Shown piece after piece: positions 25,142 through 38,353 of a stretch of 64,000 nucleotides of DNA. This DNA comes from Ulva prolifera (Eukaryota; Chlorophyta; Ulvophyceae; Ulvales; Ulvaceae), in contig CM041203.1 in NCBI GenBank assembly GCA_023078555.1, positions 3,453,981 to 3,517,980 of the forward strand, in the 5' to 3' direction. Every line of letters begins with the position of its first letter. Position 1 is the stretch's first letter. The notes beneath the pieces were generated by a model. It was not told the origin of the DNA and searched no databases. It was given only the letters and a program-made list of their open reading frames with translations. The position numbers and the translations under genes are program-made.

Positions 25142-27720
25142 TGTAACGACAAAGGCGCCCAGGTGGGCAGTACCGCGCATACAGCGAGCCTTGCAGTAAC
25201 ACGACCATCAACCCAGTAAAATACACGCATGCCACAGCCAGCACAAGCAGAACCCAAAGTGCACGCGCCGAGGTCCACAACCACTCACATCTACACCCAC
25301 ACACACCCCAACCCCCCCCTCCTCACAAACATCCCCACACACAAAAATCACGTTCACACCCACTCCTGCCCACATGTGTGGGTCTGCAACGCAGCCGCGG
25401 CCATTGCGGCCCATCCCGAGGCTGCCCAAGCGGGCCCCTGCCCCGACCCCAGGCCTCCCCACACATCCGCAGTGCAGCCGTCGCACCGCCGCACATCCCA
25501 TCCCACCCAAAACCCATACTAAACCGCACCAGGGCCATGACGGCTGCGCCATAATCATCCCAGGCTATGCAAGCCCCATTCACCCCGCATGCTGGGGTGA
25601 GCCGGGCAGCCCGAAGGCCAAGGGGCGACTGCTCCGAGCGAGCGGGGTCACGGAGGAGTGACCCGCCGCTCAGGCTGGATGGCCAGTGAGCGGCAAGAGG
25701 TCGTCGGACGGGACCGTCTGTCCCGCCAAAACTGCCTTGCCCGCATAACGTGCCATCAACGGAGCCACGGCGCGGACCTGGCAAGCAATGCGCTGCAGAG
25801 CGTCATGGAAAGATCGCGCATCGCATTCTTGAGGGACGACTGTCTTGAGGCTGCGCCAGACCTTGCGGTCACATCAGCACGCCAGGTTACGAATGCCAAG
25901 GCGGCCGGGCCGATGCGTCCATGTGTCCCATGCGAAAGCGGAAGGGTGAAGGCGCCCAAACCAGCCCCGCCGTACTTGTCGCTTTACGACGGCCAGCGGC
26001 CTCTGCCAAGGCACCAACGTGGAGCGCTGAGGCACTGACTTTCGAGGCGATCAGCGGGTGAGTGACGCACACGCCGTTCATCACCGACGCACCAGGAAAG
26101 AATGCAAGGATGTCGCCCCGCTGAGCGGGTCTGCCATAGCGGGCGGCAGCCTCCGACGGCGGGGCCAGTGCCGGGGCCCACTGCTGCGGCTACTGTGGCT
26201 CCACTTGCGGTCGGAGAGCACCCAAGGGTGGTTGTCAGGGCCCTGTCTTTGCCGGTGTGGCGCAGGCAGTGGTGCAGACAGCTGGGGGGGGCGGGGGGGG
26301 GGGGCCTTGGACGCTGCCTTGGCGTCTCTAGAGGGTGCAAGCACGGTGACATACATGAGGAAGCAGGATGCCTGGGCGCCATGTGAGAGAGCGGGCGCGT
26401 CCGCGGCAGGGGCGGCTGAGGTGTTGTGCTGGACGCCCGCGTGAAGCCGCCGGGCGTGCTGCATCGTGCGGGATGTTGGCAGAGGAGGCCTGGGTGCTAT
26501 GTGGGGGAGCAGGCGCGACTAATGCCTGTGTTGAAGGTTTGGTGGTAGGTGATGGAGCTGCTACTGTGATGTCCGGGACAGTGCGGATGAATGTTGGGGC
26601 TGTGGTCCAAGAAAAGCTTGCCCATGTGAGGCTCCGCCGCCAAAGCGATGACTTAACGCACCATGATGCGGCGGCGCGTCTCCATGACCAGGTTGTGGTG
26701 GTCGACAATGGTGCCCCACAGCGACCTGCGGATTGGTTAGTGGGTCCCAGACGCATTGCCGCAGCCGCAGGAGCATTTGGCGGATTCTTTATCGTCGCCG
26801 AGTCAGGGCAGGAGGGCTTCCCCGAGCTGGAGCCAATCTCCAGGTCGGACAGGCCTGACACGTGGCCTGGGAGCGCCATGAGCCAAGCCAACGCAAAGGC
26901 CCCCATGCAGCTTTGTAGTTTGGCTGTTGTCGTCTGCCTGCCATGAGTCGGACCGAGCGGCCGCATCCAGCCGAGAAGAGAGCAGCAAAAACGGCGGCCT
27001 TGCGTGTGTTGGCCTCCATTCGCGTGAGCGCCCGCTGCAGCGCCGTCCGGTGCAGCTTTGCTGTGTTGTCCGGCGCCCATTTTGTGTTGACATCGGGGCC
27101 GGCGCAAAGGTCAGGGACGTCAATACTCCAAGCCCGGAGCTCTCTGTCAGCCACACCGGGGAAGGGCAATCCGCGCTCGACATCATCAGCCAGCGCACAC
27201 TGCGCTAGCGCTACCGATTACAGGCACCCCACATCCGCAGCATCTTTGGAGCGGAGCCTGAACCCCATGCCTCCGTGGCAGAGGGGCGGGAGGGCCTGAT
27301 CTACCTGAGCTGCGGTCAGGTCAGACACATCAATGCTGTTGCATAGGCAGCTCGAGCGCAGCGTGGCTTGCTCAACGGCCGGCATGTGTTCGGAGCGTAC
27401 CCCACATCGTGTAGCTGAGAGGGTGAGGCTCCCTGAGCTGGAGGCGGTGGTACAGGACTGCCTACTTTGAATGGGACAGCAACAGCAGCCCGATCAGCAT
27501 GTCGATCAGCTGTACCGTGTGTAGGATGCTTCATCTTCATGCTTCATGTCGCTGAAGGCTAGCTTTGGTGCCTAGCAATGTGCCGCAGACCAGCATCCTG
27601 TCCTCGGCGACCATGGAATTGCGCCGCCACATGGTGCGCTTCCTCTGTATCAGTACAGCACACGACCATGTTCTCGCGATGGAACTGGTGGCACCGGCAC
27701 TCTGTGAAACCAGGCCTTTC
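25142..27720 (-). mobile_element. Decayed LINE copy with full 3' UTR
   Basis: The minus strand carries, in order: a reverse-transcriptase thumb-side segment (CCTDTEEAHHVAAQF near 27,650); a stretch near 26,880 (SCMGAFALAWLMALPG) like SCMGALASAWLTAFPG in the better copies; a linker; and the putative endonuclease (GVCVTHPL near 26,070, GTHGRIGPAALAF near 25,900). Coding ends by the hairpin at 25,666-25,693. About 500 nt of TG-rich 3' UTR then lead to GCGGTACTGCCC and GCCTTTGTCGTTACAAC at 25,142-25,185. This copy links the coding part to the dispersed terminal motif. The frame shifts many times, so it is dead. Confidence 0.75.
25666..25693. repeat. Conserved hairpin near the LINE stop codon
   Basis: Inverted repeat CCGCTC...GAGCGG enclosing GGCTGGATGGCC, which can also fold. 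The same structure with compensated changes occurs at 23,818-23,841 and 61,478-61,504, and an eroded form at 33,611-33,640. Conservation of pairing despite base changes suggests a functional RNA structure. Confidence 0.6.
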
Positions 27721-28060
27721 ATTGGTGCAACGAGCGCTCACAGCACACGTGTACAAGGTGTTGTACAAGGTGCTAGAAAAGCGCTCCGGGCCCCCTGCCC
27801 CTGGCACCATGGCTGGCCTGAACGCTTCCTCTTCGCTGTATTTCCAACATGTTTTGTAACTCCATTTAGTCTCATGCACGCAAACCGTCACAGCAACAGC
27901 AGAGTATCCTCCATCCCAGGGCTGCAACTGGGTGCCACAGGAGGCGCCAGCGCGAAGCAGCCCCATAACCAGATGGCTTCACACTGCGTCCTACCTGCAG
28001 GACGGCACGGCACTGACTCCAGGTTCCCGACGTGAGGGCCCATCATCCCATCCCAAAATG

Positions 28061-28084
28061 CCCCCCCCCCCCCCCCCCCCCCCC
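28061..28084. repeat. Poly-C run
   Basis: 24 consecutive C residues on the plus strand, at the left edge of a stretch without recognised genes. Length may be uncertain in assembly. Confidence 0.9.
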
Positions 28085-29528
28085 GCCTCCTCAAGCAAAA
28101 CAGATTCAAGTATGACTCTGCATCAAGGCAGCTGAGGGTATGCGATCCAACTCAACACGATCGATGCAACACTGGCAGGCGCACACATGATTGGGGACGG
28201 GGGGCTGGTCCGATCATCATGAGACCTAACGGCTGAGAGATATCCGGATGGGCACTTTCGCCAGTGGCAAGCTGGCAGCTGCATCACACGACGAGGCTGC
28301 ATAACGTTGGAGGCACAGTCATCGATGTGTGGCAGTCCAGGGGTCCAACACAAGAGTGCCAGTTGCATGCTGGGAACATCCTGCCACTGTCTGAGCTTCA
28401 CAACGCTGTTGCATGCGAGGTCTTGACCCATATGGCATCTGGCTGAGCCATGTGAAAACAGTGCGCTGCAACCGAACCTACATGACACTGCGTCACCCAG
28501 GGGGTGTCTCTTTCAAGTTGTGCAGGTCGACCATGATCACAGGCTTAAGTAAAAGTTAAATTTCGGAGGTGTGGCCACGGATGTGCTTACCTATGGCGAG
28601 TCTGTCTGGCCAGGATGCTGCCGGATGCCTGCTTGCGTGTGGTGGCAGGCCAGTTGCTTAGCCGCGGCAGGGGGATAGATATTGGTTGCTGCCATGGCCA
28701 ACGCTGTGGAGGGACCGCGGACTCTCTTGCGGATCATGCCGTATGCGCGGCATGCGGTTTTCCCGCGAGCACGTTGTGCCAATTGGTCCATCCTTGGTGA
28801 CAGGATGCTGTTGCGTGTGCTGTAGCTGCATCTAGATGTAGACTACCACCAGCTAGCTTGTGAGTGCATTTGTGATGTGAGTGCTCCCCGGAACGCTGAG
28901 GCCGGTACACTCGTGGGTATGGAATGATGCCTGAATGTGTTGTATCTGTCGGCGTTTGTGGCGGTGATTCTGGCTCTGCTCCGTGGAAGACATGCCGGTG
29001 TGCACATACATGTGCGCGGTACATTCATGTCATCGCCGTGAGTGAAGTCGAATGTGATGGTGCAAGTGGCCTCAAGTGACGGCGAGACCTCGCGTGCGAG
29101 GATACGCAACGGAGTTGGAGTGAAAGGAGATTGCCTAGCCTCAGGTATGCCCAGTTGCCCATTTGTAATGAGCGTTATTTTGGATGGGCGTGGGGACACG
29201 CAAGCTGTCGACAAGCCTGGGCTCTGCCAATCTTCACAGTGAGTCACGATCAGCAACGCAATCCCGCGTTACTCCATGCAGCATGTCGTGCGAAGGTGAT
29301 GCACGTAACTTGAAGGCGTACAGATCATGATCATTGCCCGCATTCAAAGGCCCGTTTCAATTGACTCTTGTGCGGCTGCATATAATCATCCTGCGATCAC
29401 AAGCGATCGTCGAATCTCTTGGCAGCACGCATCCTGGGCTTGAACATCGAGCTTGGCAGCTGTACGCGCGCACTTCTACATTGCCAATCACAACACATTT
29501 AGTTTATTCTTGCTCAAATCTCTGCGTT
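28085..29528. other. Unassigned stretch
   Basis: About 1.4 kb with only short, unrelated open frames. It may contain further decayed upstream LINE sequence of the minus copy, but I could not match reverse-transcriptase motifs. The last few hundred bases should include the promoter of the membrane-protein gene. Confidence 0.25.
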
Positions 29529-30636
29529 ATGGGCCTCAGCACAGTTTTGCGGAAGATAGTCACCATCGTTGCCACCATCCTCGTGGCAGTGATCGGTGTC
29601 TTCATTATCAGGATCGTGAATTCAGAATTGTCGGACGTCGAATACTCGCCTGAAAATATCCCTGACATTGCGGATGGAGACTTCGGAGACCTTATCCGAG
29701 AGAAGGCTTGCCTACTTGATGCGAATCGTGATGACGACGAAGACTCATTATGTGTCCTAGCATACGTGGGCGTTGGAGTTACATTTGCAGTGATGTTTAC
29801 ACTCAGCATATTACTGGTGTGCTGCGCAACGCTATTCCGTGCGGCACATCTGCCAAGCTGCCTTGTCGCGCAAGTGCTCGCTCGCAGCTGGGTGTCGCGA
29901 CAGGATTGTCCAATGCACCCCGTGCCTCCATCATGTCATATATTGTATGTGCTGCCCATACGTGAACTCAAATGAAGAATAGTTTCATTGAACGTCCGAC
30001 AAAGATCAAAGCGTTTTCCGTGTTTGCTCGGAACCAGCGCGACTAATGTGTTACAAGGACAAAGGCAGCGCGACTGATGTTGCATCAGCACTCTTGGTTG
30101 GTGTACAGTGTGGATAACAGGGGGCAAGCTACGCATACACCTACCACGGCGAGCAGGCAAATTATTTGTACCTCAAGAGCTGACGTACGTGTGCTGTGCA
30201 GTGCTTGACCTGCAACCTGTGCGGAGCCGGATTTATTGTTGACGCAGCTGCAAACGCTGTACTGTGTGTCGGGTGGTCGATCTACAGCAGCTGGCTCACC
30301 AATGCAGTCAGGGTATGCACTTCCTGCAGCTTGAAGCCTGTTTCTGCCGAGTGTGGCTGTCTTGCTGTTGCGCCTTGTGTCTTCCCCCTCACGCGTCGTA
30401 CTGCGCGTCGTACTGCATGCGCACGCAAAGACAGGGAGGCATGGGCAAAAAAAATGGCATCTACGCACATGCAGGAGATAGATGAGTGGGATCCCCAACC
30501 GAATTGGGAGAGCGACGATGCGGAGAAGGCCCGGTTGCAAGTGGTTGTCCTGTCATGGGCTCAAGCTGCGCTCACTGGCATTGTTGCGCTCATCACGTTA
30601 TCTTCAGGCTGTTGTTGCTCCCACAATGACAAGTGA
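29529..30636 (+). CDS. Small four-helix membrane protein of unknown family
   Basis: Exon 1 is 29529-29816 (96 codons from ATG) and exon 2 is 30202-30636 (phase 0, GT-AG), giving about 240 residues. Predicted membrane segments are near residues 9-27, 73-95, 104-124 and 215-237. An acidic loop rich in Asp and Glu (about 31-71) lies between helices 1 and 2, and a longer Cys- and Arg-rich loop between 3 and 4; the Cys/Arg part could be an unspliced intron, but it stays in frame. The plan (four helices, one acidic loop) recalls tetraspan-type proteins, but I see no defining motif and do not name a family. Intron 1 holds a tiny LINE-end insertion at 30,049-30,066. Confidence 0.5.
30034..30079 (-). 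mobile_element. 18-nt LINE-end insertion with direct repeats
   Basis: CAGCGCGACTAATGT (30034-30048) and CAGCGCGACTGATGT (30065-30079) are a 15-bp direct repeat with one mismatch. They flank the LINE terminus GTTACAAGGACAAAGGCA, which reads as the 3' end on the minus strand. The two bases CA are shared between terminus and repeat. This fits a target-site duplication around an extremely 5'-truncated insertion. Confidence 0.6.
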
Positions 30637-30945
30637 GTAGCCAAGATTCAATTCTTCAGCCATGTTGTCCTGTGGCTATGTTGTCCTGTAGCCATCCTTC
30701 CACAGGCCGCAGTGGTCTGTCCAAGGACCACAACCAAACGTCGGCACTACTTCCTTCCAACGCCCATCGCGTGAATTTCAAATAATTATGCGTAATGCGC
30801 AGTACAACACTGCAAAATCTATTTCGGAAACCCGATCAAACCAGTGTACACAGTTGTGATGTACAAATGTCCCCTGTAAGACAATCATGATTGGCACCAT
30901 GCTCAACATATTGTACCACAGTTTGAATGGGCGAGGCTGATGTCG
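30637..30945. other. Unassigned stretch
   Basis: About 300 bp after the membrane-protein gene with no feature I can support. Contains a short near-duplication around GTTGTCCTGT(A/G)GC at 30,664-30,692. Confidence 0.3.
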
Positions 30946-30949
30946 TGAA

Positions 30950-31170
30950 CAAGTTAAGGTGTCCAAAGCTTCTGATGGTAAATTACAAGCACTCCTGGAT
31001 CCCACATACATGAATGTAAACCACCTGGAAACCCCCTCAGACGACCCTACGCAACTCACAGTGCCTCCTCCTGTGCTAAGCGAGGTGGTCATGTACGGCC
31101 TTTTCGAGTCCCCAAAGCGCACGCAGAATCGGACCCACGACCTCCTGAAACAGAGGGGGTAGCTCTTATA
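30950..31170 (-). repeat. Possible tRNA-derived SINE fragment
   Basis: On the minus strand a block near 31,165-31,110 resembles the 3' half of a tRNA. It has an imperfect anticodon arm with loop CTGTTTC, then GGTCGTGGGTCCGATTCT, matching the polymerase III B box (GGTTCGANTCC) at 9 of 11 positions. No convincing A box or acceptor pairing is seen, so it is not a functional tRNA. About 160 bp of tRNA-unrelated sequence follows, as in SINEs. No second copy is in the window. Confidence 0.3.
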
Positions 31171-31845
31171 CTGTCCTCAACCCATTGGTTGTAATTGCAG
31201 TGCCAGAAAACTTCGTGATGCATTGAGCGTGGGTGCATTGACCAATCATGGGCTATCTGATATTGGTCAAGCGTTGCAGTGCATGTCATGTGATGGTAGG
31301 AATTCTTGTGGAAGAGCTGGGCAGCAATGATTGGTATAGACATCTACCCATTGGGTATCATAGCACCAAGTTGACCTCAGCGGTATACGTCTTAGCAGTC
31401 CCAGTGAGCCAAAGACTCAGTGAAACAAACAGGAGACAGTGCTGGCCGGACATGAAGGCCTACCTCGTCCAGAGTGCTGGTCGGCCACCTGGTGTCCCTC
31501 GTAGTCCAGCCCAGCTTTTTGTGTAGCAGAATACCGATCATTTCAATGGATATAATTTGCTTCGCGCTGCGCGCATGCATGAGTCCTACTTTTGAGGCAC
31601 CAATGCATCGACCGAATGCTGCCAGATGTCTAACTTCAATCGATCAGTGATACAGTGATGCTCATACTGACCCAGAACGTTTAGCCCCGTCTTGCCAACA
31701 TGTATCGCACTCACGATACGCGTCCTGCAATAGGTTCACCAGTCAGACCAATAGGGTGCTGTGAGTCCAGCATGGCGACCAGGTGCAAAGGCAGTGACAG
31801 CCCACGTCCACACATCCCTGTTGAGCTACACCGTGTTGTAGTGTC

Positions 31846-31940
31846 ACAAGGATAAAGGTGGCAAGGCGGGCAGTACCGCGAAAGAAGCAAGCAGATCAAG
31901 TACACACCCAGACACCCACGCAACACGCACGCACGCACAC
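31846..31940 (-). mobile_element. LINE 3'-terminus fragment next to (CA)n
   Basis: The plus strand reads CACAAGGATAAAGGTGGCAAGGC, then GGGCAGTACCGCGAAAGAAG, the reverse complement of the family terminus. It continues into CACCCAGACACCCACGCA, then into a (CA)n tract at 31,960. The element ends at about 31,846. Confidence 0.65.
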
Positions 31941-31954
31941 GCACACACGCACAC

Positions 31955-33640
<1,686 letters not shown>

Positions 33641-34545
33641 TCCGTGTGTCAGCGCATCCCCTGTCCTAAGGCCTGTGCTTGGATTCTCGTCTAGACTTCA
33701 CAGCTGACACAGGCGGGCTGCCTGGCTCACATGGTCGTTCAGCCTTGGTCTCCGTCACGATCTTGGTGCATCTGTGCACAAGTTGTGTGGGGACCCAGGC
33801 GTGGCTACTAGGGCACGCACCCTGTGCAGTCCATCTCAGCGCGGTCCAGCGCCTGAGCTCAAGGAGCAACTCTGATCTCCAAAATCTGCGAAAAGCTAAC
33901 ACTGGGGACATTTTTGCAACAATCTCGAGAAAACCATGCTCCCGAACCGCTGTGCTCCGATCCCGAGAAGTTCGAGTGCCGTGGCAGACGAAAGAGCCTC
34001 CCGTGCATGCGCAATGATACAATTGAAACACTATTGGTCTTGTATGTTGGCCTTTTAGATCAACTTCTCAAATTCGTGCTCACGCCGGCAGCTTTTGCCT
34101 TAGCTTCGGATGTTACATTCGGCGCCAGCAGGTCGCCTGTCCCGCCTGGATACAGACAATCCAGCACCCACATGTGAGCGCGAATCTAAGTGAATTTATA
34201 GTTTGACATTTTGTTCGTCATGTCAAGTTATCGCTGGACATTCAGCTGTCGAAGAGCGGCGCATGAATCAGCATTGCAGTCAGTGCGCAGAAATCGATCC
34301 AGGCGTTCAGATGTTGCAGTAAACCACACAATTAAAGTACGACAACCTTCAACTGCCTGACAAAATGCGCTTGTGTCCATATGCTGCTTTGTAACGCTTT
34401 GTAGGAATTAGCATCCAGCTTGATGGTAATTCTGACGGTGTTCGTCCGACAGGGTAGTAAAGATCGCAGCCTGGAAACACCGCTAATCCAAAAGTCTCAT
34501 ACATGTACACCACTTTCATGCTTGATGCGTCAAGTGATGGTGTAG
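33641..34545. other. Region upstream of the FtsHi-like gene; possible 5' exon
   Basis: About 900 bp. A plus-strand open frame at 33,914-34,177 could contain a leader exon (FVLTPAAFALASDVTFG) of the downstream chloroplast-type protein, since the first clear FtsHi exon starts at an acceptor (34,545) and lacks a start codon. I could not fix a donor, so this is only a candidate. Confidence 0.25.
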
Positions 34546-37500
34546 GCAGTCCCAGACAACGCCGCTCCAGCAGCAGCACCAGCACAGCCAAAGCAGTACT
34601 TGTATGAGCCCAGGTTTGGACTACCTGTGGTACGGCGACAGCTGTCGTACAGTGAGCTGCTGAAGTCCACCAGGCAGGGCAAGGTGAAGTCAGTGAGCTG
34701 GTTCAAGGCAGATCACAAGGGCACAGCTGTGGTTGATGGGCCATGCCTGGTCGAGTTCATCGACGGCACTCTGTATCAGTCCAATGTGCCCATGGAAGAA
34801 GTCAGGTATCGCTTCCTATCGCGGCTGATGCTCTAGCCGTCTGTGTATCGGCGTAACATGATCATCATGGCTCTTTTGAAGGACACACTAAACACATTAT
34901 GGGACGAACCACATGTACAGGATTAGATATGCCATGGAGACTCATGGCGTGACCAGTCATGGGCTCCCCACCATGCCGACTCCGAGTGAGCTGACCCCAT
35001 ACCAAGGCTTCCCGTTCCAGTCATTTGTCGAGCTGGCCATCAAGTACCTTCCATTCCTTGGCTTCCTGATGATCTGGGCAGCAGTCCAGTTCAAGGACAT
35101 TCTCAAGGGAGACTTCACGGACCGAAGCCAAGTGCGCAAGAAGGAGCGATCGGATGCAGACGCAGCCAAGGTGCAGGCCCGAGAAGACGACAAGATCCTC
35201 GGCCTCCAGAAGATGGTTGTTAACAACATGGATGAAGGTGCGGGCACAGGCACCCAGGCCACACCTCACAAATGGCGCTACAAACTTTATGCCCCATGCT
35301 AGACACATCTACACACATGGCGAGGGCCTCAGCATGCTTGAACAGTGCAATGCACATGCACCGACAACAAATATTTGAGCAGCTGTGAGGCATGCAGCGG
35401 CCGTGCGGAAGGAGATTGCCCGCCTGAAGCTGGACATAGAGGAGGAGGAGCTTCAGGCGATGCTGGCAGACGCGAGGCGGCTGCGCGCGCGGCAGGAGCA
35501 GGGCGGGTGGGCGCTGCAGGAGGAGGAGGAGGAGAACGTGCGGAAGCGTCAGGCAGAGCTCAAGGGCGAGCAGCAGCGCGACTCGGAGGACGTGAACAAG
35601 ATGCGCGGCCTCCGAATCCGCAAGGCCCGCCTGCGCAGTGTCAATCGCACGCGCCTCAAGGTGTGGCGCTGCTCTTTGGTCACTTTTCCTTGGGCCCCTG
35701 GCCATGATCTCCAGCCCATGCTGTTTGCTTGGACAACGAGAGAGGCATGCGGACGTCAGGGCTCTTGTTTGCCTTGACATAGGGGCGGCTGCTAGTCTTT
35801 TTTAGATTGAGGGGATACCATGTGCCGTGGTGCTGCCCGGACAGCTGCAGCTCTCAGCTGTTGTGTGATGGCAGCTAGCTCTCGGACAGATTCCGGGTCA
35901 AGCATGCAGGGGAAGCTGAAGAATGTGGAGGACGATGAGGTCTTCTTTGACGATGTGGCGGGGATTGACATGGCCAAGCAGGAGCTTTCGGAAATCGTCG
36001 ATTTTTTCAACTTCCCGGAGCGGTACGCCAAGTCGGGGGCCCGCAGCCCACGCGGCTGCCTCCTGTATGGCCCACCAGGTGCGCTCGCCCCCATTCATGC
36101 CGCGCTGAAGCCCGCAGCGCTTCCGTCATCGCGATGGCTTGTTGCATTTCACGCCCTGCCAGTGCTCATGCATGAGCAGTGCAGCTGGAGGCGGCGCACA
36201 GTCTGGGACAGGCCAATCAGTGCAAGCAAACGTCAAGCTGGGCATCCAGTGAGCCGGTGGCGATGTGGATGGCCTGAGATGTGGGTATGGTGCTGCAGGC
36301 ACAGGCAAGACGTTGCTGGCACGTGCGGTGGCGGGCGAGGCGAACGCGACTTTCCTCGGCGTGAACGCGTCAGAGTTTGTCGAGATGTTCATCGGCGTCG
36401 GCGCGGCGCGCGTGCGCGACCTGTTCGCGACGGCCCGCGAGAATGCACCGGCGGTTGTCTTCATCGATGAGATTGACGCGGTGGGGCGCGTCCGCGGTGG
36501 TTCGGTCGGCAATGACGAGCGCGACCAGACGCTCAACCAAATGCTCTCCGAGATGGACGGCTTTGATGCGCGCAGCGGTGTTGTGGTCATCGCGGCCACC
36601 AACCGCCGCGACATCCTGGACCCCGCACTCATTCGGCCGGGCCGATTCGATCGGCAGGTGTGCGCCTATGCCCATCCTTGCTGTAATCATGAGGGGGTTT
36701 TGGGAATAGCATACCTGAAATGAAATCAAGCGTGCTCATTCTTGACGTGAATTCTGGCTCCCGATTCGTTTGGCCGGAACGATTTTGGAGCCGTTCACTG
36801 TCGGAGGCCCGGCACGCATACAACGGCAGGTGGCCTCATGACTCATGAGTGATGAGCAGACCCTGGGCACTGGCGCAATCACTGAACGCGGGTGAAAGCA
36901 TGTGTGCACGTGCTTTGCATATGGGGTAGGTGCTGTGGCAGGAGATTCGGGGTGGGTGTGCAGGTGTATGTGGGGCCGCCGTCACGTGAGGGCCGCATTG
37001 ATGTGCTGCACGTGCATCTTCGCAAGTTCCAGTGGAAGCCAGAGACCATCGACATCCATGACCTCGCGTTCTCGACGGACGGCTACACCGGAGCGATGCT
37101 GTCCAACCTGTGCAACGTTGCAGCGTTAATGGCGAACCGCAATGGTCGGGACGCGATCACCGGGGACGACTTCCGCATGGCGCTGCAGTACGAGCACCAG
37201 GGGCTGCCGGCGGGCAGGCACACGCCGGCAGTGACGCGGCGGATTGCCGTGCTAGAGGCTGCAACGGCTGTGACGGCGTCGCTGCTGCCAGCAATTGAGC
37301 CGGTGGAGTATGTATACACACAGCCGACAGAGAAGCGGAAGCTGGGGTCCACCGTTCTGCAAGACAACGAGCAGCGCTCGATGACAGAGCTGTACACAAA
37401 ACAGTACCTTGAGGTGTGACACAGGGCTGCTGCTCACAGCGCGCTTGCAGCATCGGCTGTTCAGGTCAGGTGGCACTTATTCAGAGCAGGAGGATATGCA

Positions 37501-38072
37501 GTGACACAGCTGTGAATTAGGTGTTGTCATTCAGGAGCAATTGCGGGTCGTCCTGGCTGGCCGTGCTGCGGAGCGTCTGCTGTTGGGGGAAGATGAGGTC
37601 TCATCATTGAACATGGACAACATCAATCACGCTCGTGACATAGTTCACATGATAGTGCTAGGAGCTGCGATGGGAGACAATCCACGGATTGGGCCACAGA
37701 TGCTTTCTCAACCAAATCTGACTTCAGAATTGTCGTCCGAAGTCCAAATGAGCATTGGCCCTGCCACATCGGTCGAAACGTTGACAGAGGCTCAATTCCA
37801 GATGCAGGATATGCTGAAGCAGGTGAGACCACAGTTCGCCCCACTTCCATTATATTATACATTGTCGCATTGATGTGGCAGTGGCGCTGCAGGCAGAACA
37901 TGATGCTTTCGAGTTGCTTCAGCGGAACAGAGGAGCATTGGAGCAGGTCATCGACAAGTTGTGCAGCGAACCGTACGAGATGAGTGGTGATGAAGTTCGC
38001 GCCATCGTTCGTGATGTTGGCAATGCCGACGATCTGAGAGCTTTGCAAGAGAGTGTTGCTAGCTTTCTGTAA
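34546..38072 (+). CDS. FtsHi-like AAA ATPase lacking the protease zinc motif
   Basis: FtsH-family membrane AAA protein. The first readable exon (34546-34805; [20 protein letters not shown]) begins at a splice acceptor, so the start lies upstream. One membrane helix ([17 protein letters not shown]) is near 35,040-35,090, followed by a Lys/Glu-rich coiled-coil stretch. The AAA core has DVAGIDMAK, the Walker A GPPGTGKT split by the intron 36,079-36,298, the Walker B VVFIDEID near 36,460 and RPGRFDR near 36,650. In active FtsH an HEXXH follows; here the place reads VLEAATAV (about 37,250), so both His are missing. The later [15 protein letters not shown] segment is kept. Plants have several such inactive FtsHi subunits in the chloroplast envelope, in an import-motor/assembly complex. 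A similar non-proteolytic role is inferred. It converges on phospholipase D 280 bp away. Confidence 0.85.
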
Positions 38073-38353
38073 TTGCACAGATAGATCCATCAGAGCACAT
38101 CAGCCATGTGCACATGTGTTTTCTGATCTCCAGCCACGAACACGATCTCCAGTGGAAGATGGCACACGAGATATACGATTTTCAAACGACAAGCAAACAT
38201 GATGACCCACATGTCTAATGACCTTGCGTACTGTGGTGGGCATCCACATCTATGTGGCAGATCCATCAGAGGAAATCTGGCCAAATTCAACACCGAACAG
38301 TGGCCCCATGCCCTGGGTCCCATTGCTCATATGATACATGCACCAAACCAACA
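38073..38353. other. Convergent intergenic region
   Basis: 281 bp between the stop codons of the FtsHi-like and phospholipase D genes. Nothing beyond the two presumed 3' ends is seen. Confidence 0.4.

Noticed and set aside
31089-31343. Functional tRNA on the minus strand near 31,150
   Set aside because: Acceptor and T stems do not pair and position 37 of the anticodon loop is atypical; at best a SINE relic.
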